From the NCBI RefSeq assembly GCF_910592395.1, contig NC_088313.1, positions 8,310,501-8,374,500 on the forward strand: a DNA stretch of 64,000 nucleotides, read 5' to 3'. Shown piece by piece: positions 31,766 to 44,434 of the stretch. The notes under the pieces were generated by a model, which was not told the DNA's origin, did no database searches, and was given only the letters and a program-made list of their open reading frames with translations. This stretch comes from Lineus longissimus (lineage: Eukaryota > Nemertea > Pilidiophora > Heteronemertea > Lineidae). Position 1 is the first letter of the stretch. Each line of letters opens with the position of its first letter. The translations under genes were made by a program, and so were the position numbers.

Positions 31766-32594
31766 ATGCAGCGAACGTCACGTCTCGAGTCTGCGCAGTT
31801 CAGACGTAAGGAGACCATGCTATGGAATAGATCGCGTTCTGTCAATTCAGAGGTAAGTTCTCATTAAATTCACAATTTCATAGGCGATAATATTTGGCTG
31901 CTTGTGTTATTGCATGTTGATGACATTAGGGAAGGCTTGGATTGTTTAATTGGATGTGATTAATTTGAAATAGTTCGTCGACGATCGTTGAAAAACGATC
32001 TGCGAAATGCAGCTTGGTTGGTCTGAGAAACGATGTCAAAGTCCGGCTTTAAATCATGGATTTCTCAACAAATAACTCTTGTCACATAGCAGAACTAATG
32101 TGAATAAACAAGACAATAATAAACATCGTTCTGATATCATCGGGTAAGGTTGCCAATGTACATAAACAGTGTAATTGAGGATCGACGCCAGCGATTTGAA
32201 ATGTCAACAAACAGTAAATGCGATATGATACACACTGACACTTGCACACTGTACATAGCACAATGCTTCAAACGGGGCCGATTCATCACTCTTATCACAA
32301 TGTATTCCCAATCATATCAATGAACTTCCTTGATCATTCGGCCCTAGCGCCTTATCAGTTGTTGTTGGCCTTGTATTTGATATAAAACTTGGCTAGCTTA
32401 CCTATTCTATCAAAATTAAAATGTTATCTCCTCATCATGTTTTGCAGGACAGGAATGATCTGCAGCTGCATTTGAACATATTTGGTGACTACATCTCAAA
32501 GATGAGCAAGAGAGAGGATCGAGCTATGACTTTGCACATCCCATCGACTTCGGTGTTCACCAGTGCAATCATCAGAAGAGCCAGGCAATTCTAG
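31766..32594 (+). CDS. Small two-exon gene of copy B, 77 aa, unknown function
   Basis: Exons 31766-31852 and 32448-32594, with the same splice sites, frame and downstream AATAAA as the copy A gene. The only coding difference I see is Ser for Thr in YISKM[TS]KRED. Retention of both splice sites and the open frame in two copies is weak evidence that it is, or recently was, functional. Confidence 0.45.
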
Positions 32595-32779
32595 TATTCA
32601 AGTATTTCATTCTGTAATACTTACCTCAAAATTTACTAAATAAAGAAAACCGCATGTGGCAGTTGGTTAAAAAAAACAAGTCTATCTGTTTAAAGTTTTT
32701 ACTTGCTATCATTATTATCAACATTTCAATGGTGGCATTCTGCTAAGGTTTGTTAAGAGTTTCACTTGACTTAAGCAGG

Positions 32780-34079
32780 GTGTACACTAGTAAAATATTA
32801 GCAACATTTTACCAACATTTTACCAACATTTTTACAACAATTTTGCAACAAGCCCTTCAAGGCCCTGTGTTCACTAGCAACAAAATTGCAACAAATTAGC
32901 AACATTTTTACAACATGTTGGTAAATTGTTGCAAACTTTTTAGTGGGAACAAAGGGAAATAGGTATTTTGGAGGGAAAATGGATGATTCCAAGGAGAGAA
33001 GATGTGTTTTGAGTGCTTCTGCAGCAATTTTAGCTGTCATTGTTGAGAGACGGAAGAGGCGGCGAAATAACCAAAGAGAATATGGACCAGGCCCTGGATC
33101 AAAATGAGGGTGGATGATGGGGCATACCACTGCCTGTTAAGGCCGCGTATCCATAGGGTATGCCCTTGTGTAGTGTGGCGTTATGGCGTAACAGCCTTGT
33201 GACCTGGCACTATGCCCTGAGTCTCCATTGGATATTCCTTTTTGGTCATGTAGGCCTTTGTAGTCCTCATTTCGCAGCGGTCAATCGCGTTTATCCGCAC
33301 GCTGTCATTATTTTAGAAGACAATTTCTTATGAATATTGAAAATGAAAATACAAGTAACTTGTATTTTCACTTGCAACATCAAATTGACATGTACATGTA
33401 TATAAAACCTGACTTTTAAGCAACAAATTACAGGTTCGTGCTTGTTATGATAATCATCAGTTTCGGGATCCCAGAGTAGTTCCCGTTGATGAACCTCTTG
33501 AATTAATTTCGCCTCAGACATTGCTTCCGTGTTGTTCACTCGCATAAGAATGGACATGTTCAATCCCAATATGGGCCTGTATTCCCAATCCACAGTGCAT
33601 ATATGCCCGCAATGTGACACGGCATAACCTATGGGAACGATCAATAACACCAACGAAGGTTCATTGTCCGTGTGGCGCGCCAGGCGGTAAAAAGGGAATG
33701 TTGTGCAGGGCACGGAACAGCCTATGGATACGCAGCCTAAAGGAGTTGCGGCTGACTGACAAGCCGTCACACAAAAACTTCTAGAAAAGGTTTCATCACC
33801 CTACGAAGCAAGACACTCACTTGAGAGTTGCTATACCTGCTTCTTGTTCAAGTCACATGAACTCCGGTAGATCACATGACGCAAATCCTATTTCTGATTG
33901 GCTGAAGAGTTTGCAACATTTTTACAACATGCAACAAAGAATTGCATTGCATTTAATTTGCAACAATTTTACAACATGTTGTAAGACGCGTTTTGCTCTG
34001 TACACACTACGCAACATTTTTGCAACATTTGTTGCAACTGGAAATGTAAAAATGTTGCTGATATTTTACTAGTGTACAC
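32780..34079. mobile_element. MITE (GTGTACACTAG ends) nested in copy B
   Basis: Same element and site as 6621-7952, 32 bp shorter because fewer AACATTTTACC units are present at its left end. Confidence 0.75.
33141..33737. mobile_element. Harbinger-type MITE nested in the copy B MITE
   Basis: Same as 7015-7610, one base longer, flanked by TAA. Contains the MADF first exon on the minus strand at 33,432-33,521, with the same 30 codons. Confidence 0.8.
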
Positions 34080-36181
34080 AGGCCTTTAGGCAATAATAGA
34101 GTTGGGTAGAGCATTTTGTTAATGTTACCCTTTTAGTTAGGGAAACTGGTGCCTTCTGCATTAGGTGGACCCGACTTACTTATCTGTCAGACCGGCCTCA
34201 CACGTCGGCAGTAGAGTTTAAGGTCCAGTCTGCGAGATTTACCCATTTCTACCCAGCCAAAAGCGGGTGATTGGGCTAGTCTCTCCATGTGATTCAATTC
34301 GCATGGATTCTTGTGTCCCGGTGCTGAAAGGATCCCTCCACAAGGGCAGACTACATCCGGTGGCACTGAAGTATGGAAGAAAGACAGAAGACGACCAATT
34401 TGCGAAAAGGATCATCATCATCATCATCATGGTAACAGCTGAGGATGAATCATGTTGCTGTGTGTAGAATTGATGGTCCAATATAGGTTAGGTTATCTGT
34501 TTGCGCACACATTGCAAGGGTGGAGCTTGCTCGAAGTAGATTGCGCCAGTCTACCGTAATTCACTGTTACACATCCAGAAGCTAATATCCTTAGGCTTTG
34601 AGTCCTTAGTTTAGTAGAGTTTGACGAGTAATGTAATTTATACGAACAACGCAGCAACAACTCAGCTGAGCGCCAGGCCCTTGGGCCTCTTGTTAGTAAT
34701 TTTTCTGGTGTTTTATGCAATTTCCACTTTGGCCATTTTAATCAATGGATAAAATAAGAAGACTGCGTGAGTGGCTGTTCCGAGTATACAGATCACAGGA
34801 GGTGATTTTCTTTGGGCCGAGCGCTCGAGACCGCTGGGCATACTTTATTGAAACAATAACTGGTTTTTGTTCATATGCCAGCCCTGTCAGTCCTTTGTTC
34901 ATTTTGTTTATGCATGTATAAATATTCTAATTACATGTACAAAACTATTGTTCAGTGAAATTCTAAGAGTTATAACATATCACTATAAGTTTCATACTTA
35001 TTTGGTTTGCATGTCAAGGGCAACTTTTCATAAGCTCTGCGAAATGCTTAGGCCAGACCTGGAGAGGAGAGACACAGCTATGCGCAAGTGTGTACCTGTC
35101 GACCAAAAAGTGGCGGCTGTGCTCAGGACGCTGGCGGGAACAGGTGAATAGATGTAATTGCAGATATTTTTGGAATCTCCAGGGCCAGCCTGTCAATTTT
35201 TGTGAAGGAAGTCTGCCTTTCTATCGTTACAAGAATTACTCCTCAATTAATACAGCTTCCGTCGTCGTCGGAGGCTTGCGAAATAATTGAGCGGTTTAAC
35301 AACAAGTGGGGATTCCCCAACTGTATTGGCGCTATCGATGGCACCCATATTCCCATAATGGCACCACATGAATACCACACCGACTTTTTCAATCGGAAAT
35401 GTTACTATAGCTACAACTGTCAGGCTATGGTAGATGACAGATACTGCTTTCGTGATCTGTGTGTTGGAATGCCAGGAAGTGTTCATGATGCAAAGGTTTT
35501 GGCACACTCCGAACTTTTCAAAGAGTTTGAGGAGCGCAATTACTTGACAGATGTGTCCGTCGAAGTCAATGGTACGAAAGTACCACCAGTTATCCTTGGA
35601 GATCCCGCATACCCACTTCTCAGTTGGATAGTGAAACCGTATCCAGAAACTACGGCAATAACACAGGAGGAAAAAAACTTTAATCACCAGTTCAGCAGAA
35701 ATAGGATGGTCGTTGAAAACAGCTTCGGCCGCCTGAAAGGTCGCTGGAGGCGTCTGCTGAAGCGCATCGATTTTTATCATGAGGATGTTCCTGAACTCTT
35801 TGTTGCGTGCTGTACACTCCACAATTTGTGCGAGATGGAGGGGGATGATTTCGATGCCAAATGGCTGGACAAGGTCAAGGAAAGAATTGCCGACATGGAG
35901 GTGCCGATGAGAGCTCTGGCAGTGGCTCATGCCACTCGAAATGAAGATCCCCATGCTGTACGTAACACCTTGAAGAACTACTACATCGAAGAGTAAGTGA
36001 TTCACTGCGATTGTCGTCCGTTGCTAACTTTTGACAAACTATGGCGTGTACAGCAGGCAACGAAAAGTTCAGGGACACCCTCATGACCGAAATCACTGTC
36101 ACTCGTGCATCTCTCGCTGGACCTATTTTTCAAATTTTGTAATTTTGAAGGTAATGGTTATAGCTAGAGCGATGAAACATG

Positions 36182-36299
36182 TGGTGATATGAATAAAGAC
36201 TAGCAAATGCTTTTATCTAAAACTCTATTTACATTTACACTTGGCTTCTCTGTACAAAATTGAAGTAAAAGCATTTGCTAGTCTTTATTCATATCACCA
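36182..36299. terminator. Perfect 34-bp inverted repeat supplying poly(A) signals to convergent genes
   Basis: Arms 36182-36215 and 36266-36299 are perfect reverse complements separated by 50 bp. Each arm contains AATAAA on the outgoing strand: at 36192-36197 for the transposase (+), about 200 bp after its stop, and in the right arm for the Myb gene (-). This is a likely bidirectional poly(A) region. It could also be a small foldback insertion. Confidence 0.6.
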
Positions 36300-36920
36300 T
36301 AAACAAATAGTGAACGATAAACATCCAACTCAATTGCCCCAGAAAACACCCAAACTTTGAAGTCATCTGCTGCAAAGCCACTTGAGGCAATCACCCGAAC
36401 CAAGGTACCGTTGGAAAGTTCGTTGACTGGAGCCAGTAATGTTATGCAATGTTAGCCAAATGAACAGCTCACATCAGCAACTACTTTGGGGTTCTTGAAA
36501 CTGCTAATATCTAACAAAGGGAGCTTATTCCCGCCTTAGGTTTTGACCGGGCCGTTCAAAACTCCCCATTTTTATAAGCGTTTCTCGATAGGTTTCCTTT
36601 AAGACTAAAGGTTCCTCTGGCTGCTGACACGGTTTTATTTCAAGTACCGGTACTAGTAATTCCAACTGAACTACTGGCTCTAAATAAGAGGTTCACTGTA
36701 CATGTTTCACCACACTCACAGGTTCTGGTATGCTGGAACATACTCAGTTAAAAGGGAGAACATGTTTTCTTTATTTTCTGTTGCCAATAATGGTTGCTGA
36801 GACAATGCTTGCATTGTTGGTAACTGTCCATACTGGTCTGGCTGTTGACGGTGAATTGGAGGTTCAGGTGCTTGTCCAAAGTTCAGCATACGTGGTGGAA
36901 ACATGGATGCTGCTGGACCA

Positions 36921-39114
36921 CTAGGGGTGGGAGCTTGATTGGTTGTCCCGAGTCATCATTTCCATCATCATCTTTATTAATGATGCCTCATGGGCCCGGT
37001 CTTGCTCCCTCATTCTTTCCTCTGCCTACAATATAAAAGGAGGAACTGATCAATGTGTTCAATATTGGTATTGTTATGACTTCAAATAGAGCATTTTTCA
37101 CTGTTTCTGCAAATAAGATAAGACTATAAAATGTGTAGGAATTTGATGTACATTACATAGCCTTGGCAACCTTAGGACATGTTTCTTTGTTTTTGTATGG
37201 TTGTTTGGGCAAGGTTAGCAAAGTTTGATTTGCCTCTGTTGTCTAGAGAGAACATCAATTCGATCTGCTGCTCTATGGAACTTGGCTCCATACCAATTAA
37301 CTGCTATAGCATGCCAACTGAACTGAACTAAAAGGTAACCACGTTTATTCACCATACCTCGAGTCTTTTCCTTTCCATTTCCACCTCCCTCTCCTGCCTT
37401 GCCCTCTCCATCTCTCTGAATACGGCGGATGCGGTTTCCTGGGACCTTTGAAAGGATGTAATCGTGGCTTCACAAGCCATTTCTATTCTGCTCCGCTTTC
37501 TCCTTCTAGTGGTGGTGGGCGGCGCAGCAGCTGGGGTAGTGGCAGAAGTAGTGGTAAAACTACATGTACTAGAAGAAGCAGAAGCAGAAGCAGCTTTTGG
37601 TGTTGCCTTTGACTTTGCCTTTGACGTCTTGCCCTTTCCTTTTCCCTTTCCTCCCTTGCTCGTTGAAGCCGAGGGCTTTTGTGAAGCAGAAAGTGCTGCA
37701 ATTAAAGAAAGAAAGTGAAGTTATCAAGAGAAGTCTGAACAGGATAGAGTGGTTGTTTCTGTAATTTGATAATCATAGTGAATCATACTCATAATCTGAA
37801 TCATACTCTGAACATCACAAACTGAACATGGCAAATCCCTCACTCGTCTACTTCTTCGGAGGTCAACATCCTTCATCATGTGGAGAATAATAATTTTGGG
37901 TTTTATTTTATCATCTTGTTTGGAAATATTTGAAAGATGGAACATCTTTATTATTGGTAGGATCTCAATCAATCTATCTATCTATCTATTATAGGATTTT
38001 AAATTAGAGAAAGGTGAAGCCTACCCATATCACAACAATGAGTTTTAAATCAGCTGAACTAGATATCTTTTCCCTCAGGTTCCAGATTCCATCCCTCAAA
38101 TATATTTAGCCAACGGCACTCTTCTCAAAGCTACACGATCTTTCTGACAGCCTTTCTGGTTACCTTTTTTAAAATTTAATACCTAAGTACCTGATAAGTT
38201 ACCTTCATTATCCTCATCCTCATCATCGGAGAGAGAGAGGAACACACTTGTACATGGAATGCATGGGTCGAGCTGATCATCATTGTTATCATCAGCCAAC
38301 TTCTCTGCATCTTCTTCGATAATTGCTGGAGAAGACAGCACATTCAGAAATTAATTTAGAACTTAGTTTCCGGTATGTTACAGGGTGAGAGGCGGAGCAA
38401 CATTGATGCATCTCTTCTCGTTGTATTGTATATTAGAAAGATAACGTACCGTAGCCTATGCATGATTCATGTGGTCAGATGAAATAAATAACCTCTCAGT
38501 AACTACTGGTAGACAAGGTGAGGTTAAGATTTAAATTAGATAGGTTCTTGACGTGTAGGCCTACCTCTCAGTTTTAGAGAGCTGCCGACACCATCTCCTC
38601 CTACTATTCCGGCAAAACTCTCCTCCAAGTCAAAATTATCAATATCATCATCTTCGTCCCCAGACGTAGTCGTAGGGACATCCCCAGAGGTTGTCGGCTT
38701 CTCTGGTGACGGTGTGTAGCTGCAGTTGCCAGGAGTAGGCCTAGTGGTTGTGTTGAAAAGTATGGGGGCGTCAGCAGGCCTGCACCCCAACACTTGGTCC
38801 ATAGCCTCGAAATGTTTCCAGGACTGGACATTTCTCCCAGCCTGACCAGAGGTATTATACACGGTCTTCAGTTGCCGATATCTGGTTTTCAGACGTTTAA
38901 TCTTTTGCATTACGCTATTGCCATCAAAATTCCTCTCAACCCCAGGTGGGGCTGAGCAGTTGAGTTTGGTCGCAATATCTTGGTATGTGCTCGTCTTGTG
39001 ATAGCTAGAATCTAGCTTTTTCTGAACACTGATATCACTCCAGACCTCAATCAGGTCATTCGTATCGTCATCATCAAACCTTTCCGGTTTCATTTTGGGC
39101 ACACATAGATACAA
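36921..39114 (-). CDS. Harbinger-2 partner: Myb/SANT-like DNA-binding protein, 371 aa
   Basis: Exons: 39114-38565, 38325-38203, 37695-37358, 37025-36921; GT-AG introns, phases agree, 1116 nt. Exon 1 encodes a trihelix/Myb-type domain (NDLIEVWSDISVQKKLD, YQDIATKLNCSA, VMQKIKRLKTRYRQLK) that would bind element DNA, then an acidic Ser/Thr-rich linker. Exon 2 is strongly acidic. Exon 3 is Lys/Gly/Ser-rich with TTTRRRKRSR and a long charged coiled coil (VFREMERARQEREVEMERKR). The final exon continues the coil and meets TAG at 36921. A second open frame shifted by one base continues to 36716 (PAASMFPPRMLNFGQAPEPP), so a one-base insertion at the CGGG run near 36,945 may have shortened the protein. 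Confidence 0.75.
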
Positions 39115-40865
39115 AAGTGATAGAAATAAATACCTCTCTTTTCTCAGTCAGCTGTCAATGACGGATTGGCTGAATGCAGACGACATAATCGTGCAACGTA
39201 AACAGTAGTACCAAAAACTATGAAAGTACGCATGCGCTGAGCCAAAAAGAATCCGGATTCGGGACTTTTTCGACTTGTTGCGTTTAGACGTCACTTTTCG
39301 ATCCGGATGCATCCCGATGCATCCGGATTAAACCTACTCAATCGGTGTTTTTTTAGCTCAGCTGACAAAGTCAGCGGAGCTAGTCAAATAGATATTCGAT
39401 TGGTGTCCGTCCTTCCACCCATCCTGCCATCCTTCCATCCATCCATCCATCTGTAGGCAAAGTTGGGCATTTTGTAATCATACAACCGAAGCACTTTAAA
39501 TCTAGTCTTGCTTATAAACACCGCAGAAAATGTTGCTTTCTGAAAAAAATTTGGGCGATTCGACTCAAATTCAGCCCCCCAGGGGGCAAAATGCGTAAAT
39601 GAAAAAACAATTTTTTGACGCTCTATTCCAGCAGATAAAAGCTCGAAATAAAGTTGAAAAGGTCTTCATGATACAGAAGTTTTGATATAAAATAGATTAG
39701 TGTGGATTTATATCACCAGTTGGCGGTAGTGAGCAAAACTGTTGTTTGACCCCGGATGACCCCGCTTTAAATTTCCCGCCGCGAACTGACATGAAAACCT
39801 CGAACCTGAGGGAATACCGGACTGCTGGTATTGCCAGTGCATCCACTGTATGAACGGCTCGTCTGGGGTAAATTGACGATCAAGAAAATGGCGGTGACTT
39901 TTTTATTTCTACCGGAGCGATGATTTTGTAAGTGACAAATTTTCTTTACGGAAATGTATTTTGGTACGAAACTTCACACGTTTATAGAAAAGATCAACGA
40001 GAATGTGTTCAAATGCCCTCATAACGATGAGTTCAACGGAATTTTGTCAAAACAACCTTCGAATGGAATCAACTTTCTTTGCGAAATTGAAGCGACGACC
40101 TCATTATTTATCGTAATTTATGCAGATCTGAGTCCAGCTGATGGGTGATGTTCTGATTTGTGTTCAAACTATTGGAAACTTCGGAAATTAATTCTATTAG
40201 TTCTACTATTCTGCAGGAGTATATTATAGCCATTGATGTTGACAGCTAAAAGCACGAAAACTTTGTTTGTTTATAAAACTGTATCGAGTGTTATCGAATC
40301 GAATGGATGTGTCGATCGTCGGGGCGGATTGATATGTGGTTGTGCGTCCAATGCGATTAGGTCATTCAGTTAGTTTGAGAAAGATCATGATCATGAAGAT
40401 GCCTGTTGTGTTATCATAACCGGAATATAATTTAAAGTTATAAGTGGTGTTGTCATTGCCATTTTTTGCATGGAATGATAGTTCGAGAGCTCTCATCGAC
40501 GTATTCAGCATTGACGGAAAGTAGGTCCAGATTTGGCAACACGCCAGCTGTCGCACATGTTCGGCATGTTCACGAATTTGCACAGGTAAGAATGATGTTA
40601 GAAGATTTTATCTCAATGTAACTTTGATTTTCTGCCAGCCATTGGCCATAAGAACTCTTATGTGACGAAGTAGATTGTAGTATGAATCCCATAGTATTGT
40701 AACGTAGCGATGTGGTGCCGTTTGAGGCCTAATATATCCCGTAAATTTAGGTCGCCGAGGACGATGTTGACAACGAAACGATCATAAAATGGGGTGGCCG
40801 ATTTTTCTGCACGTCTTGGCAATTTTGGAACGAATCTCGCCTTTTACGTTTATTTTCTCCCTGTC

Positions 40866-41222
40866 ATTGGCCGTGACTTCTGTTATTTTAAAAGTCACAT
40901 CGTAGTATGAATTCCACAGTTGCGTTACGCAGCAGGTGCAGCAATAATGGCAATATGCTCGATCTTAGTGGCTTGCAACTTCAGGCCTATTTTGTGTAGA
41001 AAATTTCGGCTGTCATGTCAGTGGCTGTGGCTGTGCTCAGCTGTTAGTATTGGCCGTGACTTCTGTTATTTTAAAAGTCACATCGTAGTATGAATTCCAC
41101 AGTTGCGTTACGCAGCAGGTGCAGCAATATGCTCCATCTTAGTGGCTTGCAACTTACGCCTATTTTGTGTAGAAAATTTCGGCTGTCGTAGTCATGTCAG
41201 TGGCTGTGGCTGTGCTCAGCTG
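40866..41222 (+). repeat. Tandem duplication of about 180 bp
   Basis: Unit 1 (40,866-41,048) and unit 2 (41,049-41,222) both start ATTGGCCGTGACTTCTGTTA and end GGCTGTGCTCAGCTGT, with small indels. A more diverged relative of the first part lies near 40,640. Non-coding, upstream of the RPA-like gene. Confidence 0.9.
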
Positions 41223-41644
41223 TAGATGTTACCATTTGGAGTCGTTGTGCTATAGTGAATTAAAATCTGTAGTTATTTATTAGAATGTTTAAGTAAGTGA
41301 TGAAACTCCCAAGGTAATAATCGAGGACTAGAGATATAAAGTGCATGCCTCATACAGTACGGTAAGCAATGATTGAAGTGTCGTCGATCAATTTGGAATA
41401 TGCTGAATAAGTGCAGGGATTCCTGTCCGGCATTCCATTTGTGAAGCCATTTACTGATTTAGGTCTCAATGTTTACCTTTCTCTGGTTGGGAGTTTCATC
41501 ACTACCTTCACTATGGTTGTGCAGTACAAATTTTCGAATGGAATAGAATGCTGGGACTAGCTGGGAAGATTCAAGGACACCCCACACCCTATTTGATAGT
41601 ACCTCATCATCAAGTCCACATTAACATTTAGGACATCCAGTGTT

Positions 41645-41904
41645 GTCAATAATGGACCAGTTACAGCCACTCGGGTTTGTTGATTATAAACAAATTCTTT
41701 GTCCCCAGGTAAACATTGATCATGGACTAAATGTCCTACATGACCTTGATTCCAGGCCTGGTCATGTAACATGCTGGTTATTAATTTCAAACAGGCCTTG
41801 TGTCCAGGTAGGAAATGAAATTCAACCATTCCACGCATTGTACATGTTGTTGTTACACTTCTACCTGAAGACAAGGCTTTGTAAACAAGGGTATGTTTGT
41901 AAGA
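41645..41904 (+). repeat. Dispersed repeat, partner of 29,168-29,462
   Basis: Diverged direct copy of the repeat in Harbinger-2, here in the 5' part of the RPA-carrying element. No coding potential seen. Confidence 0.7.
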
Positions 41905-42436
41905 GGTCCATTTTCAGGAGGTTACTTCTACACCACTAACTCATCTTTAAGCCCAGCTCTTGGCTCGCATCATGTGGGCAGGATTGGCTGTTGAGTGTTA
42001 TGGTTCAGTTTGTGAGATGGCCTAATTTAATGACTATTTACACTATTTTTTTGAAAATCAGCCCACAGGACTGACTTTTCAGGAAATTAAGTGTGCCCTT
42101 CGAAAGTTACATCTCTTAGTGGATTTGCTTCCATAGATGCCTTGTTCAGCACATCACCTGATCAAGCACACACTGTATCCGATGGTGTACCTGGCTAAGT
42201 CCTGAATAGGGGAAAAATCTATAGTCTGTTTGATAATACTATTTCGCCCATCGATGTCAGCCTTCTTTATTTGGTGTTCATAACCCTGCTCTTTCTTTAC
42301 AGATTTACTGTTGTTTAATAACCTCCTTATTTTATTCCTACAGATTTCATCATGATTCTACACACACCACTTTTCTTTGCTCGTCTTGATGCTTAAGTAA
42401 CGTTTCATTTATACGTATTCCAGGTTCATCCTCAAC

Positions 42437-44073
42437 ATGGCTTCCGCAACATCAAATTCAAATCAAGACAAACGTAAAGCAGAAGAGGTCGACAAAGTCG
42501 GATATATCCACAATGTATCCCCTATGAAGCGTAGCAGAACCGATCATGACTACTTTAACTCCACGTTGCAAATAGGACCAAATGCATATACGAACATCTT
42601 AGGATTCAACAAGAAACATCTAGCCCAACTGAAAGAAGCAGCACAACACAAGTAAGTATAACACTAACAGTCAACAGCGAACGACGCCATCGTCATGTCA
42701 AATCATAATTTCACAGATGCCAATATTATTGGTAAATTATTAATTTTCTCTTCAATTAAAAATAACCATAGAAGACTTTGTTCCCTGGAAACACGAAAAA
42801 AAGACAATCCCTCCTCTTTACAACAATTTCAGTATTACCTGTCATCATGTCTTATTATTTCAAACCTTCATCTTCAACTATTTACATAACAAAACTTTGC
42901 ATGTATTCTTCTATTTCAGAAGCCCAGTTAAAATAAACAAGGCTGCACTCGTACCTAATTTGAAAGAGAGCAACAAAATGGATATAAAGATACAGTATCC
43001 AACACAGATTTCAACTCATCCAACGGCGCTGTCATTCAAGTATAAACAACCACAGGAAGAAAAGTCACTCACCATGCCAACCATCAAAGATATCAAAACC
43101 CATCAAGCAATTGAACGACAGAAGGTCAGTTCTTCTCGACAAATAATACATTTCTAATATTGCTCAATATAACTAAAACACAACAGTAAACCTTAGAGCT
43201 TACTTAGACTATAATTTACAACTACGTACTATAGTACACATCAACCTCGTCAAATCCAATTAACTTGCACCTTAAATCAGATTCATGATTAATCATGGCC
43301 AACTTATTACAACTGAGTCTTTAGATAGTTATCCACTAAAATCTTAACAATATCAAACACTAATTCAGGCACCTTACGTTTTATCCCTAATGCTTGGTGC
43401 TTTCCTTTTTCAGCTCAATGTAACAGGCCGAATTACAAAGGTTCTGGAAGAAGAATCCATACAGTCAGTGTTTGGCACGGACCTCGCAAAGAAAGTATTT
43501 GCCCTTGCCGATGAAGAAGAAACCATCGCCATCGCTCTGTATAGTACCTTGATACCTACAGTCGAATTGGACAAAACGTACTCTTTCAAAAATGTATCTA
43601 TCCGCCAGAACAACGAGACAAAGACCCTCACCACAACACCAACAACTGAAGTAACGCCAGCTGCTGATATCATTGCTTGTGACAAACTTCCAAAGTGCGA
43701 AAATGTTTCACATCTCCTGCTGGCAACTTGTCAACAAATTGAAGTCTCCAGTTCAAAATCCTGCAGCAGTTGTAAAAAGAATTTACCAAACCCGAACATC
43801 CTGCAAGCTAAAACATTCAAATGCCCCAACTGTAACATGCGACAAATCACTGAACTTGTCACAAATCATATTAAAGCCAAGATGAACATCAAAGACAATG
43901 GCAACATTTATCGCTTAACTGCCTTCTCAGATCTATTAACTAACTTCCTGAAAGCCAACTTCATCAACCTGGATTCAATAGAAGATATGGAAGTTTTCTT
44001 CCTAGAGTTGCCACCTTTTCATTTATCATACAACTCTGCTACCATGGCTGTAACATACATGGCCACTCATTAA
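42437..44073 (+). CDS. RPA-like single-stranded-DNA-binding protein, three exons, 359 aa
   Basis: Probable single-strand DNA-binding protein. Exons: 42437-42651 (ATG, donor GTAAGT), 42920-43124 (donor GTCAGT), 43414-44073 (stop TAA); phases agree, 360 codons with stop, no internal stop. The N-terminus has a basic KRKAEE / MKRSR patch (possible nuclear signal). Exon 3 begins VTGRITKVLEEESIQSVFG, continues through alternating strands (IAIALYSTLIPTV, YSFKNVSIR) as expected for an OB fold (about 141-205), then a zinc-ribbon-like pair CSSC...CPNC (about 257-280), as in the RPA70 C-terminal domain. It is smaller than RPA70 and close to Helitron-encoded RPA-like proteins. Family assignment rests on fold-level pattern, not on a search. 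Confidence 0.7.
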
Positions 44074-44434
44074 CACTTGAACAAGACAAAAGTCCAGTTC
44101 TGTTCTGAGTTCATACTTCATATGCCCCTATCTGTACATTTGCTAAAGAACGTACATGTATGCTCAGTTCATCAACCTATCATAGTTATCTTAAAGTTAC
44201 ATGTTATTATTTCATTTCATTGTGATCTGTGATTGATTTGACTTGTGCAATTTGTTACATTTCTTCAATATCGAACTGTAATAGAGGTTTCCCACATGAC
44301 ATTTGACAAACACCTCCCAGTGCATTTCCTCTACGACCATATCGTAACAACATAATAGAATACTAGTATGCATTTGCAGGTCACCCTCTGATAACAGTGG
44401 GATTTCTCTATACCATTGTTATCTTAAAGTCACA

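Larger units (their letters stand above)
31315..34694 (+). mobile_element. Helentron-like element, 3.4-kb copy B
   Basis: The near-identical partner of 5132-8567: same T-run plus AGCTCAGCTG hairpin start, same 3' stem-loop and TCTTGTT end, same two-exon gene and same nested MITEs. It differs by a (TCTG)n tract 24 bp shorter, a 32-bp loss of AACATTTTACC units, and scattered substitutions. Flanks are unrelated to those of copy A, so the whole unit moved as one piece. It sits in a Harbinger-2 transposase intron. Confidence 0.65.
30398..35996 (+). pseudogene. Harbinger-2 transposase, split by a Helentron-like insertion and frameshifted
   Basis: PIF/Harbinger DDE transposase. A probable first exon (30398-30609) is basic (QRRRKRRNHLRH). 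Exon 2 (about 31027-31115) encodes AWWTLIAKETYNDKQWKRKF and ends at GTGAGT. The last exon (35019-35996) joins in phase at KRKFR-ATFHKLCEMLRPDL, so the intron between them now contains copy B. A one-base loss near 35,148, just after LRTLAGTGE, shifts the frame; the reading resumes at IADIFGISRASL. Catalytic motifs: GAIDGTHIPI, SVHDAKVL, VILGDPAYPL, VVENSFGRLKGRW. Stop at 35996 and AATAAA at 36192. The exon 1-2 phase could not be reconciled. Confidence 0.8.

Noticed and set aside
35247-36005. 252-codon minus-strand frame
   Set aside because: Antisense shadow of the Harbinger-2 transposase; no motif of its own.
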